Positions 1-17,273 of a stretch of DNA of 64,000 bases are shown in pieces. The translations under genes and the position numbers were made by a program. Position 1 is the first letter of the stretch. Each line of letters opens with the position of its first letter. Origin of the DNA: Corticium candelabrum (Eukaryota; Porifera; Homoscleromorpha; Homosclerophorida; Plakinidae); the NCBI RefSeq assembly GCF_963422355.1, contig NC_085098.1:4399316-4463315 (forward strand), read 5' to 3'. The notes beneath the pieces are model-generated. The model saw only the letters and a program-made list of their open reading frames with translations, was not told the DNA's origin and did no database searches.

Positions 1-531
1 GTGTAGGAACAAAACGTAGTCTCATCGTTTGATTATGTAGTTGCTATAGTTTAGACTATTTTGAAGCATAGTGGGTCATTGTATCTAGTATGCTATACTA
101 TGATGTATGACTGCATGATCATACGGCTAATCTGGAACTTGAATGGACAGACTCTAAGTCTTTACTGATAGCACAGACCATACATGATCTGGCTGATGTC
201 ACAGTCTTAGTCATCAGAGCGGGAATAACATTGTATAGCATAGTAGATATGACAAACCCACTATGCTTCTAAACCCACTATGTTCTTCCTTGTTTCCACA
301 ACTGAAGCTGTGACGTCAGCCAGGTCATGTGACAGATGAGCACAGAAAGGTGTGGCGAGCGCCTGGAAACAAGGCAACTGTTAGGAAATACGTGCAGCAG
401 TCATACATTCCATTACGATTGATTTATCAGTTTGATCAGTTGCATGTGTATGAAAACACTAGATTACAAGCTTGTTTGTGCTACTGTGGTCTTCAGCTAG
501 AATTTTATCACTCATACAAACATTTCTTTAG

Positions 532-1110
532 TGGTGTGTGGTCAATGTTCAAAAATATCGTAGCAACTGAAGGCATTGCAGGCCTTTATCACGGACTCAG
601 TCTACTGATGATTCGAGAAGTACCCGGCTACTTTCTGTTTTTTGGCGGATACGAAGGAAGTCGACAGTTGCTTACACCCGACGGCCAAACCATAGAAGAT
701 CTAGGTGCAATAGTGAATGCACACATTCAGTGATAATTGTAGTGGGTGATTAAACTATTGTGTTTCTATTAGGACCACTACCATTATTTCTTGCAGGTGG
801 TATCGCTGGAGTTTCATTTTGGTTGCCCATGTATCCCGTCGATGTCGTCAAATCAAAGTCACAAGTCAGCAACAGTCATTTAGTTGCTATCATTCAATGA
901 TAACTATTGTGTCTCTATATCTCGTAACAGGTTGAAGGTTTGGCTTTTCCGTTTCTCAAAACTGCCAGAAATATTATTCGTACAGAAGGGTTGGTAGGTT
1001 TGTATCGCGGGCTGTTGCCTTGTCTAGCACGAGCGTTTCCTGCCAATGCCGTACTTCTGCTTGCTTATGAACTAACTAACAAGTTGTTTCACCATGTGAA
1101 GTCTAGCTGA
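532..1110 (+). CDS. SLC25A15: Mitochondrial ornithine carrier, C-terminal half (SLC25A15-like), 3' partial
   Basis: Three consecutive exons at 532-704, 773-864 and 931-1110 join in frame with GT-AG introns of 68 and 66 bp and give about 147 residues ending at TGA 1108-1110. The first exon encodes GLYHGLSLLMIREVPGYFLF followed by FGGYEGSR, closely matching the second repeat of ORNT1/SLC25A15. The second holds the third-repeat carrier signature (YPVDVVKSKSQ, the PxDxxK motif). The third has GLYRGLLPCLARAFPANAV and the usual short tail. Members of this family exchange ornithine and citrulline across the inner mitochondrial membrane for the urea cycle. The 5' exons, including the first repeat, were not found in bases 1-531 and probably lie left of the window. 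Assignment to SLC25A15 rather than another basic-amino-acid carrier rests on the REVPGYF/FGGYE region. Confidence 0.9.
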
Positions 1111-1232
1111 TGTAATGTCTAACTCTCTTGAATTCAATGTATTATGGTTTAAATTGAGGTTTGCCATGAAATCGTGTTGGCAACAGTCTCTGGTATGCAG
1201 ACATTCTGGTATTTTGTCAACTGGAGAATTTA

Positions 1233-1238
1233 AATAAA
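1233..1238 (+). other. Candidate polyadenylation signal AATAAA
   Basis: An AATAAA hexamer lies about 120 bp after the carrier stop codon, in AT-rich sequence. It is the first canonical signal downstream. Cleavage itself cannot be seen. Confidence 0.5.
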
Positions 1239-1282
1239 TTATATAAATTTGAGATTGCTAAAGCCTAGTGAATAGAATAGCA

Positions 1283-1339
1283 GGAAATCAAGTGGCTACA
1301 ATATTCCTAGAACTCCAGTGGACGTAAATTTAAAACTCA

Positions 1340-1418
<79 letters not shown>

Positions 1419-1525
1419 GACACATGCATGCACGCACACACACACACACACACACACACATGCACGCACGCACGCACACACATACACACACGCATGTACA
1501 TGTGCACACGCACACACGCACACAC

Positions 1526-1589
<64 letters not shown>

Positions 1590-1720
1590 TCCAGTAACTC
1601 CATTGATATAAATTCCTGGAAATCTAGTTGGATATGAGAATCTAGAGATGCAATTCCGGGAACTCCTGTTGATATAGTTTTAGTAACTCTGCGGATATTT
1701 TTGGAAATCTAGTTGGATAT
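1283..1720. repeat. Degenerate tandem repeat split by a CA tract
   Basis: Related segments with the pattern GGAAATCTAGTTGGATAT ... ATTCC-GGAACTCC-GTTGATATA occur at about 1283-1335, 1591-1670 and 1670-1720. The first is separated from the rest by the CA microsatellite at 1345-1586, so the dinucleotide tract appears to have expanded inside an older tandem repeat. Confidence 0.55.
1345..1586. repeat. Compound (CA)n microsatellite
   Basis: About 240 bp of nearly pure CA with CG/TG interruptions (CACGCACG, CATGCATG). Long His/Cys-Val frames across it are low-complexity artefacts. Confidence 0.97.
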
Positions 1721-1785
1721 ACCGTGTTATCTCTAATATAAACGCAAGTCTTCAATAGAATTACATCGACTTGACCTTATTCAAG

Positions 1786-1865
1786 TTGTTTCACAGTTCA
1801 TAGTCTAATTGCAACTGACGTAATTCCAATTCTCTTGAATTCACTGCAGAATGGACTATAAGGCA
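1786..1865 (+). repeat. Diverged copy of the end of the carrier gene and its 3' flank
   Basis: This stretch aligns with 1081-1150, the last codons plus early 3' flank of the carrier gene. Shared words include CAAGTTGTTTCAC and TCTCTTGAATTCA in the same order and spacing. It carries no usable frame. Confidence 0.55.
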
Positions 1866-2403
1866 AAATTTTGGTCAAACTTGTGCTGTAGCAAAATATG
1901 TTGACTTGAAATTTTCACTTGTGGGCATTCATTCTTATTTGATTTCACAAACTTTCTTGTAATTATCGACATCAACATTTAGTTCAATTTCTTTATGCAT
2001 CGTATTCACTACTGTATTTATTTGCTATCAAAATGTAAACATAAAATTTTGCTTGTTTGCTGTTGTTCTATTGCATTGATCATGATGGCGATGGGTTAGA
2101 GTAATGATATGAATGGTTAAAAGGTAAATGAAGGTTACAGTAATGACATGAACTGATCAAGAGATGAGCAAGCTAAATCTATTACATGGAGCCGATAGTA
2201 AGGAATCAGTGAACCAAAGTCCAGACTACTGACGGAAGCAGCAGGCAAGATCAAATAAATTGTTTGTTGAACAGTGTGCTCTTGATCAGCTTATTACGCC
2301 TTAACCAATCATGTAGGTATGTCCAATCAAAGCAAAATTGTGGTCGCTCATGAACACCAGTTGGTCGGTCAATGACTGATGACCGACTGTTAGATTCCAC
2401 TCT

Positions 2404-2476
2404 GCAATGTATTATGGTTTGAATAGAGGTTGTCATGAAATAGCATTAGCAACAGTCTCTGGTACGCAGACATTTC
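2404..2476 (+). repeat. Second duplicated piece of the carrier 3' flank
   Basis: It matches 1136-1205 at high identity (AATGTATTATGGTTT, then GCAACAGTCTCTGGTA and GCAGACATT). The intervening sequence is unrelated, so duplicated blocks of the carrier 3' region are scattered over about 1.3 kb. Confidence 0.6.
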
Positions 2477-2480
2477 TTGG

Positions 2481-2867
2481 ACCGTATTTCCGTGAATAGT
2501 GCCTCATGGGGCACTATTTTTTTCAGAGTTCTGAAACATGGGGCATTATTATTTCACAAGCACAGAAACTGTTGCACTGTTCGTTTGCATGTCGTCACAC
2601 TACACAAACAAACTACAGCATCTAATCTTGTAGTTACCCCCTGGATACTCACTTTCACTTGAGTCGCATTCATGATCTGTTGCATAAATGCTGAATCTTC
2701 ATCGTCGGTCTGTGGTTCTATCTCGGCGTTCCTTCCATCTCAAATGTATACACATTGATAGACGTGTATGCTTATAACTGGGTTCAAATACTGCCCCGAC
2801 GGGGACTAATTGAGAGTCACCATGGGACATTATTTGAGCCTGGGGCACTATTCACAGAAATACGGTA
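2481..2867. mobile_element. MITE-like element, family 1 (GTATTTCCGTGAATAGTGCC ends)
   Basis: Terminal inverted repeats of about 24 bp begin ACCGTATTTCCGTGAATAGT on the left and end ACTATTCACAGAAATACGGT on the right. No coding capacity is seen in the roughly 390 bp. A relative in opposite orientation lies at 5232-5677, sharing the TIRs and interior words such as TTTGAGATGGAA. Superfamily not determined. Confidence 0.75.
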
Positions 2868-3156
2868 TTTACAGTTAGCTTACACAAGTTAACTACGAAG
2901 TACATTGTTTATCGTAAACCAATCACAAAGACTTCAAGACCACTGGGTTTCCATTAAGGTGTACATGCTCGTTACGTGCTCGTTACGTGCTCGTTACATG
3001 CTCTTGCATTTTCTTATGTCCTTGCATCTCTGTTCACATTAAACTGGTACAAGCACGGCAACCAGCGACACAAAAATGTGCTCTTCAAGTACTGAACAAA
3101 ATCGAAAAGAAATGACAACAATTCTGATCAACAGTCATTGAAGTCATTGAAGACAT

Positions 3157-6100
3157 CTACTTCTCAGCATATCCAATGATGTATGCTCGGAGAAATGGAA
3201 CAAAGGATTTTGTGAGATAGAGTTTCTTGTAGCTGACATTGCTAAATCCTGCTCTCTCAATCTCCTGCCATGTCTTCATAATCATCGAGCAGTCAAAGAG
3301 AGGATACCACAGTGGCATCAAAAGGTACTGCACACACCTCATCCAAAAGCTCTCTGGATCTGAAACGCATGATATCAATATTTTCTAAAATCATAGCAAT
3401 ACAAGGTTTCTCACCTAAGTAAAAATGCAGTACGATAAGTGCACACTAGATTGTTAGCTTCATGGTCACAAAATGTCAAAAGTCATATTTAAGACTATGA
3501 AGCATGTCTATATAATAGTAACAAACAGCATCCTCTCTAATGACTAAAACCATACATTGCAGGTCGACATATCGAAGCACTCTTGAACTAATGCTATAGC
3601 GAACCTCCATATAACGAATCCTCAATATAACGAAACTAGTCTTGGTGTCCCAAACTTGTTTGTATGCGTTTCTCCATCTTGGGACCCTCAATGTAACGAA
3701 CTCGCTTATAACAAAAACGTTGCTATAGCGTGGCTTCTCTTTATACCTAAACGTAGATAATTACATTATAACTTCGATATAACATAGTAGACGGTGTGAC
3801 CGCACTCATTCCTGCAATGCTGTTGCCTACTGTACAAAGTGCAGCTGCCGCTGAGGGTGCAGATCATAGAATGCGCTTACATCATTGGACACAATGAATT
3901 CAATTAATTTCTCGCGGTCAGGCAACAATTAGGCATTTGGCCAGAGCATGCCAGGCGCATCCTCTTGTACAGTATCATGTCCAAGGGCAAATCCTTAGCC
4001 GTGGAGAAACAGCTTGAAGTCATCAAAGAGGTAGAGAAAAAGAAATGCACAGAAACGGACCTGGCAGCTTGTTACAAACTCGCTCTTAACTCTTGCGACA
4101 ATTGTTAGGCAATGGGATCCCATGTAATCCTTCCTCCCGTGTAATACTAATATTTGTTCTGTTGTATAGCCTTGCGTTCCCTGACATTGCGTAATGAATA
4201 ACAGGGATGATTTCACTTATAACGAACCCTCGCTACAACGCAAGCTATCCTAGTGTCCCCTGCAATTCATTATATCGAGGTTCCACTGTAAACATGCATG
4301 CTCAGTTCCAGGGATTTAACATTGCCATTGACAAGTATAAAATACGTTTTACATCAGGTTAAGGACGTACTGTAAATCCAGAAATTTTCGTACTCATGAA
4401 AAATTTTCATTATTTTCATAGATACCGGTTGTACTGCAATAAAACAAATACTAAATTTATAGACAGATGCACTTCAATTTGGCTACAGTACAGTACAGTA
4501 CCGGTCACGTACTAAAATAACATGTGTACGAACTGCTTCATGGGCAGAAGTACGAAAATTTCTAGATTTATAAATCCGGATTCAGGACGAAAGGGGTGGG
4601 TGGGTAAGCCCTAAATCTGAATTCTTAAAAAATACAAAATTCAATGATGTCATCATATCCTTATTTGTCCATTTGTCTGTTTGTCCATCCATCCATCTGT
4701 CTGTCTGTTCATCTGTCTGTGTGTCTGTCCATCTGGCTGACAGTCTGTCTGTACATTTGTCTGTGTGTCTGTCCATCCATCTGTCTGTCTCTCTGTTCAT
4801 CTGTCTGTTTGTTTCTCTGTTAGTATGTCCGTCTGTTTACCTGCCTGTGTCTAGCTGTCTGTCTGTATGCCGGTTTTTGTCAGTTTGTTTTCCTGCCTCT
4901 CTCTCTTTTTGTTTGTTTGTTTGTTTGTCTGATGAGACTAGTACAATGCAGTGCAGGAGACTTGAACACTATACACTGCAATGTTCACACCAACAATTTG
5001 ATTAGAACTCAGTCAAACAATTAGCTGTTTTCACATTGCATCATCATGTTGCAGCTGACTCTGTTTAAAATATATGTAAAAGATCAAGACATAGTATTTT
5101 AGGGACGGAATTCGCGACGGGTGGGTGGGTCAACAGCAATTCGTCCTGAATCCGGATATAAAAATACAAAATTACGGACGGCCCCTAAGAGTATACAGTT
5201 TCTGTCTCCATGTTTTCATAGTTTTAATCTATTACCATAATTCTGCGAATAGTGCCTCATGCTCAAATAATGCTCCACGGTGACCCTAACATACTAATAA
5301 TGCCCCATGGTTGATTAGTACCCCACTGGGGTTGTATTCATACCCAGTTACATGCATGCACGTTTATATCAATATGTATGTTTGAGATGGAATGAACACA
5401 CAAATGGAAGCCTGAAGCACTGACTAACGATGAAGATTCAACGTATAACAGACCAGGAATACAACACAAGTGAAAGTGAAAGTAGCCAGGATACATACTG
5501 GTGAGACTGTAAGATTAGATTTTGTTCGTGTTGTTTGTGTAGTGTGATGGTACGCAAACGAACATGCAACAGTCTCTGTGCTTGCGAAACTATAATGGCC
5601 CATGCTCAAATAATGCTCCGTGTTTCAGTACTATGACAAAATAGTGCCCATAGGAAACTATTTACGGAAATACGGTATTCTAAGTACAGTATTGTTTGTG
5701 CAATTTATACATACCCACAGTGTGATCCAAGAAGTAGAATCGACCACCCTGAAACAAAATACAAACATAAGAATGTTACTGAAATAGAAAGAGTAGCAAC
5801 AGTATAAATGGTATATTAGCGTGTTCACACTGGCAATCAGCAAATCTCCTTGAATGATTATCTTAATTAAGCATTAGCACGTTACATACTACACAATAAT
5901 GATTCACTAACATTAGTGACAACAGAAAACCGTCAATGAATGGATAGGTGACTAAACCATGTGGCCATGGGGTACGTGCCCCCCAAATTGTTGCTTGATA
6001 GGGGTGCCTCCACACACGGCGGTCTGCTGATGTCTAGAAAAGAACTTTTACTCCTAGGTTCTTAGAGTGATTGCACACATTAGAGTCTGATTAGACAGAA

Positions 6101-6367
6101 ATGAGTCAGTTGTGTGTAAATTATGTAAAGTTTGGGTGTCTCGAGCTAAGAAGTCAAGGACAGACGAGAGGTATGAATGTATTTAGTGTAGTGTTTATAG
6201 CCTGAAGTTGACGGCCCACATACTTTAGCTCCAGATCAGTGTGTGCTATCTAAAAATTTGAATCCTAAAAGTTTGCTAGCGCAGGCCCAGAGTTCCCTGA
6301 GTAGCGCACAGGGCCCAGTGTGACCTCTGAGAGGCAGCTCCTGACATTTAGGATTTTAGGATTTAGA

Positions 6368-6445
<78 letters not shown>

Positions 6446-7507
6446 AATAGTTTGATCTATAATAAAGCATGCAAGCACAAATTACAGCGTTCATTATCAA
6501 TTTTCAGTCAAAAATTGTCATATAGAAAGCAGACATTACAATTAAAAACAGCTGATATCAATACAGTACAACCTCGATTATCTGAACTACTCGGGAGACA
6601 GGTTGGAAGTCCGGATAATCGAGTGTATGGATAATCAAAAGTTGATAAATATCAACTAATTTTCCTCCACTGTGCAAGACCACACTCTGTTTCCACACTT
6701 TCTGTACATGTCACTAGAAGAGTCATCAACAGCTGCCTATTTATTAGTATACGTTCTGTTATGTATTCGCTCATTTGTGAAAGGCTGTACCTACAGCGTA
6801 TTAGTATGGAGTAAAATATATTATGTAGTGCCTTTATCCTGGAAAGCATTATCCGGGAATGCAAAAAGTGGGGGCCAGAATTTGTCTGGATAATGGAAAG
6901 TCCAGATAATTAAGGTCCGGATAATCGAGGTTGTACTGTATCATGTGTGTCTGATGATATAACTTCCTATAGTTGTTGGTGTTAAATCTCTGTGTCAAAC
7001 AGTTTACTCAAAATTTTTATTTTATTTTATTTTAGGTAGCTGACACACCTTTTTCAGCACTCTCTTGATCTCACTCAGACACTTGCTTGTGTCTACAACC
7101 GAGCACAGCATCATTGTCTCCACCACCGCCTCATAACTATTATCCCCAGCAACTGCACTCAGGTCTTCTGCTTTCCCTGCAAGCATTTTCTTCAGCTTTA
7201 CTTCAGGATGTTTTCGAAGAGCTTCCTCTAGCTTTGGGCTCATATAGGGATTTGGATCCAAACCTACTATTTCAATACCATCCGGGTAGTAGGCTAGATT
7301 TGCACCCGTGCCGATGCCTAGTTCCAGAACTTCGCCTTGAATGCCAGACAGAGAGGCGAACAATTCTCGCTTGTACGAGCCTGTCAGTTTGTTACTGCAG
7401 GGAACGCATTTTCCAATGATGAAAGCCAAAAGGCGCTGCTTTAGGAAGACTTTAAACAGCAGGTAGACAACGAGAAGGTAAATGAAAGCGATCACTAGCG
7501 ATGACAT
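3157..7507 (-). CDS. METTL7/TMT1-like thiol S-methyltransferase, copy A
   Basis: Three minus-strand exons: 7049-7507 (459 bp), 5715-5748 (34 bp), 3157-3359 (203 bp). Phases 0/0, 0/1 and 1 give 231 residues. Residues 4-28 form a hydrophobic N-terminal anchor, as in METTL7A/B, which sit in the ER and lipid-droplet membrane. SAM-binding motif I is VLELGIGTGANL (about 60-71), followed by GLDPNPYM. The 34-bp middle exon encodes GGRFYFLDHTV, matching the GGxFYFxEHV segment of the family. The last exon ends in the family tail (WxEIERAGFS ... IIGYAEK). Human METTL7A is 244 aa, so this is full length. The family methylates alkyl thiols with SAM. Copy B lies upstream in the same orientation. Intron 1 holds a Tigger-type MITE; intron 2 holds a Tigger remnant and part of another MITE. 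The 34-bp micro-exon would be missed by ORF-based prediction. Confidence 0.92.
3593..4290. mobile_element. Decayed Tigger/pogo-type DNA transposon
   Basis: The right end reads ATATCGAGGTTCCACTGTA, the reverse complement of the typical Tigger end CAGTGGAACCTCGATAT next to a TA. Subterminal repeats with 'ATATAACGAA' and 'CCTAGTGTCCC/CTTGGTGTCCC' occur at both ends. The interior holds only an N-terminal transposase fragment, so most of the element is deleted. It lies in intron 2 of METTL7 copy A. Confidence 0.7.
3977..4120 (+). pseudogene. Tigger transposase N-terminal fragment (CENP-B-type HTH), frameshifted
   Basis: From ATG 3977 the frame encodes SLAVEKQLEVIKEVEKKK and TDLAACYKLAL, the start of a Tigger/CENP-B N-terminal helix-turn-helix. 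Near 4083 homology continues in another frame (TLATIVRQW), showing a small deletion. Nothing of the DDE catalytic domain follows. The fragment is non-functional. Confidence 0.65.
4367..4582. mobile_element. Short MITE-like inverted repeat
   Basis: AAATCCAGAAATTTTCGTAC near the left end is mirrored by GTACGAAAATTTCTAGATTT at the right end, about 215 bp overall, with no coding capacity. Confidence 0.55.
4574..5157. repeat. 18-bp perfect inverted repeat flanking a (TCTG)n array
   Basis: ATCCGGATTCAGGACGAA at 4574-4591 is exactly reverse-complemented at 5140-5157. Between them is a (TCTG/TTTG)n array at about 4663-4930. This may be a non-autonomous element whose interior was replaced by microsatellite. 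Confidence 0.55.
5232..5677. mobile_element. MITE-like element, family 1, second copy (reverse orientation)
   Basis: The left end ATTCTGCGAATAGTGCC and right end ACGGAAATACGGT pair as TIRs. The interior matches the 2481-2867 copy on the opposite strand. It lies beside the 34-bp exon of METTL7 copy A; no interior gene. Confidence 0.7.
6370..6441. repeat. (TG)n microsatellite
   Basis: About 70 bp of uninterrupted TG in intron 1 of METTL7 copy A. Confidence 0.97.
6562..6940. mobile_element. Tigger/pogo-type MITE with TA target site
   Basis: Ends are CAGTACAACCTCGATTATC and GATAATCGAGGTTGTACTG, each next to TA, the target of the Tc1/mariner-pogo superfamily. Subterminal AAGTCCGGATAATCGAG is repeated inside. 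About 378 bp, no transposase. Confidence 0.85.
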
Positions 7508-7518
7508 TTTAACTATCT

Positions 7519-7534
7519 CCTAACGCGCGTTAGG
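7519..7534. promoter_or_regulatory. 16-bp perfect palindrome upstream of METTL7 copy A
   Basis: CCTAACGCGCGTTAGG lies 12 bp before the ATG of copy A. The identical palindrome lies 18 bp before the ATG of copy B (15256-15271), although the bases between palindrome and ATG differ. This suggests a conserved core-promoter or 5' UTR site; its binding factor is unknown. Confidence 0.5.
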
Positions 7535-8016
7535 CCTAGACTTATACGTCTCTACCTTCTGCTTTGTCAGACGGCTATACCGCCAGACTTCTTCCAGGTA
7601 ACCTGCTTCCTGGATATAACAGCATCAGCACGGTTCTCGATCGATAGCTCCCGATTATGAATGAACACATAGTCCTACGCGTTGATGAAGTTCTGATGTG
7701 ATAGATTCTTGTGTACGGCAGATTTCACAAAAACGGAAGAGACTCTGGAAACGGTCCATGTGATAAGATCAATGGTCCCATATATCCGTTCCTCAACCGG
7801 CTGTATAGCTATATGGCAACTAAAACAACACTAATTCAAAAGTACAAAATATATGATGATTGACAGACACAAACTGACTGACAGACAAACAAACAGACAA
7901 GCAGACTGATAGACAATTTAATAGTTGACCGAAAACTGGTTTGTAGCAATGAATTTAGATATGGGTGCTAATGCGCATATATGTGTAGTATAGGACTTAT
8001 AGTTTGACATTTGAAC

Positions 8017-8053
<37 letters not shown>

Positions 8054-8800
8054 GACAGACAGACAGACACTGACAGACAGACAGACAGACATTGACAGAT
8101 AGATAGATAGATAGACACGAACAGACAGACACAGACAGACTGGTAGATTAGAAGGAACATATAATCTGCAGACTTGGGTAGTTCAGCAATTTTTAGTGAT
8201 GATGGAAAGTTTATCCAAAAGAATTATATGATCTTTGACAGACAGTAGTTGTGTTTATCTTAGGTCTAGATTGTATTGTTTTTAATTACTTACTAGTTGT
8301 GAACTCATAAAATTGTGACTTAGCAACAATGTATGATATAGTTTGATGTTGGAAATTTATAAAAGACAGACAGACAGACAGACTGACAGACAGACATGGC
8401 TATAATCTACAAACTGAAAATGCACATGACTGAACAGCTAGTATAAACAACAAGTTAACTAAGAAGCACATTATTTATCACAAACCAATCACAAAGGCAT
8501 CCTAGGCATCAACACCTGGAGCAACTACCCTATGACACCGAATCAATAAGAATGCAGTCATAGCATAGAAATAAGTTGCCATATGTGCATCATGCAGCTG
8601 TTGTTTAATGTCTGACAGTAGCAACCACATACACTACATTCAAAACCACAATCAGTTGACTACAAACATGGCAACCACCACACACAAATGCATGCATGTG
8701 CTCTTTGAATACTAAACAAAATCGAGAAAAAATTCATATAACCACAATTCTGATCAAGTCAAGACCCATTGAAGTCTCATCATTCCAACATCGATTGGAT
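7535..8800. repeat. Spacer between the METTL7 copies with (GACA)n arrays
   Basis: GACA/GATA arrays occur at about 7861-7915, 8018-8140 and 8365-8395, separated by short AT-rich pieces. Bases 8450-8530 resemble 2880-2960, the sequence downstream of copy A, so the duplicated unit includes 3' flank. No gene seen. Confidence 0.75.
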
Positions 8801-15238
<6,438 letters not shown>

Positions 15239-15255
15239 TTCAAAACTAGATATAT

Positions 15256-15271
15256 CCTAACGCGCGTTAGG
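15256..15271. promoter_or_regulatory. 16-bp perfect palindrome upstream of METTL7 copy B
   Basis: CCTAACGCGCGTTAGG, identical to the site at 7519-7534, 18 bp upstream of the ATG. Confidence 0.5.
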
Positions 15272-15377
15272 CGTACCTAATATTATATAAGAGTTACATA
15301 ATTTAATTAATTAGTTGACAAATTATAAAATCTAAATTAAAAATATATATTATAATTTATGAAATAACCTAAATTAC

Positions 15378-15445
15378 GAAAGCTTAATCGTTGACACACA
15401 CACGCGCGCGCGCCCGCGCGCGCCCGCGCACGCACGCACGCACGC
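15378..15445. repeat. Alternating purine-pyrimidine CG/CA tract, Z-DNA-prone
   Basis: ACACACACACGCGCGCGCGC followed by CCCGCGCG blocks and (ACGC)n. This is the strongest Z-forming pattern in the window and lies in the divergent spacer between METTL7 copy B and COQ2. Confidence 0.8.
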
Positions 15446-15669
15446 AAGACACCGTGAATACACATGAGTATAGTCCATTTCTATTTTCGGTAGGCGGGGA
15501 ATTCGAAGAGGCTGGCTACGCGAGACTACACTACCTGATTGAACTAAAACTTTACACTTACTGTGGTTAATTTAATTAAGTTAAAAGGTGGTCATGACGT
15601 TTATGCTTCTACGTATACGCGGTATTCAGCTCTATACAAATTGATTACCTAGCTAGCTAGTAGTCTGTT

Positions 15670-15730
15670 GTAGAAACATCCTATGCTTAGCTGCATCCTA
15701 TGGTTAGCTGCATCCTATGGCTAGGTTATC
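15670..15730. repeat. 17-bp tandem repeat, about three copies
   Basis: CATCCTATGCTTAGCTG, CATCCTATGGTTAGCTG and CATCCTATGGCTAG follow each other directly. Confidence 0.8.
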
Positions 15731-15739
15731 ATAAGTTAC

Positions 15740-15807
15740 TAGCTAACTTAGTGGTTTTTCTCCCATGGAGAGAAACCAGTACTGGAGAAAAACCACTAAG
15801 TTAGCTA
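15740..15807. repeat. Perfect 24-bp hairpin with 20-bp loop
   Basis: AGCTAACTTAGTGGTTTTTC (15741-15760) begins a left arm mirrored exactly at 15784-15807. The loop contains CCAGTACTGG-like symmetry. A partial arm copy (AAAAACCACTAA) recurs near 16060. Likely a foldback or MITE remnant. Confidence 0.75.
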
Positions 15808-17273
15808 ATTAATTAACTAACCATTTGCAAACTAACCACATCTTTTGGGATATTTCACCACGCGCCATAATAGAAGCAACACAAACTGCTATCCGGACAG
15901 TATACCGGACACTGAACGCCTGCAGTGTACGCACGTGACTTATTAATTTAAATAATCAAAATTGTCAGACAAATTTGTTGATTAACCAACAAACACCAAA
16001 CGCAGTAATAATACGTAAACTAGCTAATACCAATGAATTCCAAGAAAGAGAGGAAAAACCACTAAACTGTATGTAAGTAGAATTTTACCTCTTGCACCAA
16101 GAAAAGAAAATTTCGATAAACATAATTTGCATTTACCACTTCCTGTACATGTCACTAGCTACCTAGGATCACCTTTGCACGGCGTCAGCAGGCCAGCGCT
16201 ACTACAATACTACAGTAGTACTGATAATAAATCCCATACAACTGCATGTTCTACGATCTGCAGAAGCCACGTTATCAACCGTCTATATCAAGACTCACTA
16301 GTGGATCATCTGGTTAGTGTGTAAGCACTTAATTAATTCAGACAAGGGTCAATCAATGATCCATGCAGTTGCATGGGTACATCTATGGCTTGACATCTTC
16401 TCCGTGTTGACTCATTCTAGCAGTGGAAAATATACGATCAGCATGAAACCTGTACAAGCATGTAGTAACAACCTGGATTTATTGTGACATCATCATCATC
16501 ATCATCATCATAATCATCATCATCGAGCAAGCATGTCTGCTAGATAGAAAGCAAACATGGTCATCCATCATCATCTTAATTTTTTATCTAAGAGGAAACA
16601 ACTGTCATTGTCAGCAAGTTTGCTAGCGACTTGCTTGCATGTCTTATCTCCACAGGTACCCGGTGGCTAAAAGGTAAAGTAAACCATGTGTCTACTAGCG
16701 GGATTATAACCCACAAGCATACCAATTAGATCTACCGTACAAGTGCACATGCACTGCTAGAGCTATACAATTTATTTGACTTGTCAGTTGTTGCATGGTC
16801 ATGCAGATGCTGCATGCATGTCTGTTCTTTGCAGACAGTCACTCAAGTAATTCACTTTACAGTCCTCTGCTTCATGACCTTCACTCTACCCAATTGAATT
16901 GTTACTATTGTTCACTTGCATGCATGGCGTAATTATAGAGATAAACTGATTGCGGATCTAATAGGTGTTATTGTAAGTGTAATATGGTGTTCCTCATTCG
17001 TTGCAGCTGTAGTCAAAATTTGAATCAAGATTGCTGAAGACTTCAACTAATATTAGATAGACACACCCACTCACCCACGCACGCGTGCACATACGCACAC
17101 ACACGCACTCACGCACACGCAAGTAATCCATCTACGCATATGCATGCATGCATACATGCATACACACCCACGCATACAACCCACGCATTCACACACTACA
17201 CAAGGAGGTATTCATACCACCCAGTCTTCTGCCAACTTGCGGCAAAGGTCTGGCCACGCGAGACTAACCCTTC
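15808..17273. other. Upstream spacer of COQ2
   Basis: No gene recognised. It contains an (ATC)n tract at 16489-16524, AT-rich sequence, and CA/CG-rich imperfect repeats at about 17055-17200 just before the COQ2 start. The phrase TCTGGCCACGCGAGACTA (about 17249-17266) also occurs in variant form at 15509-15526 and 44273-44288 and looks like a repeat end. Confidence 0.5.
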
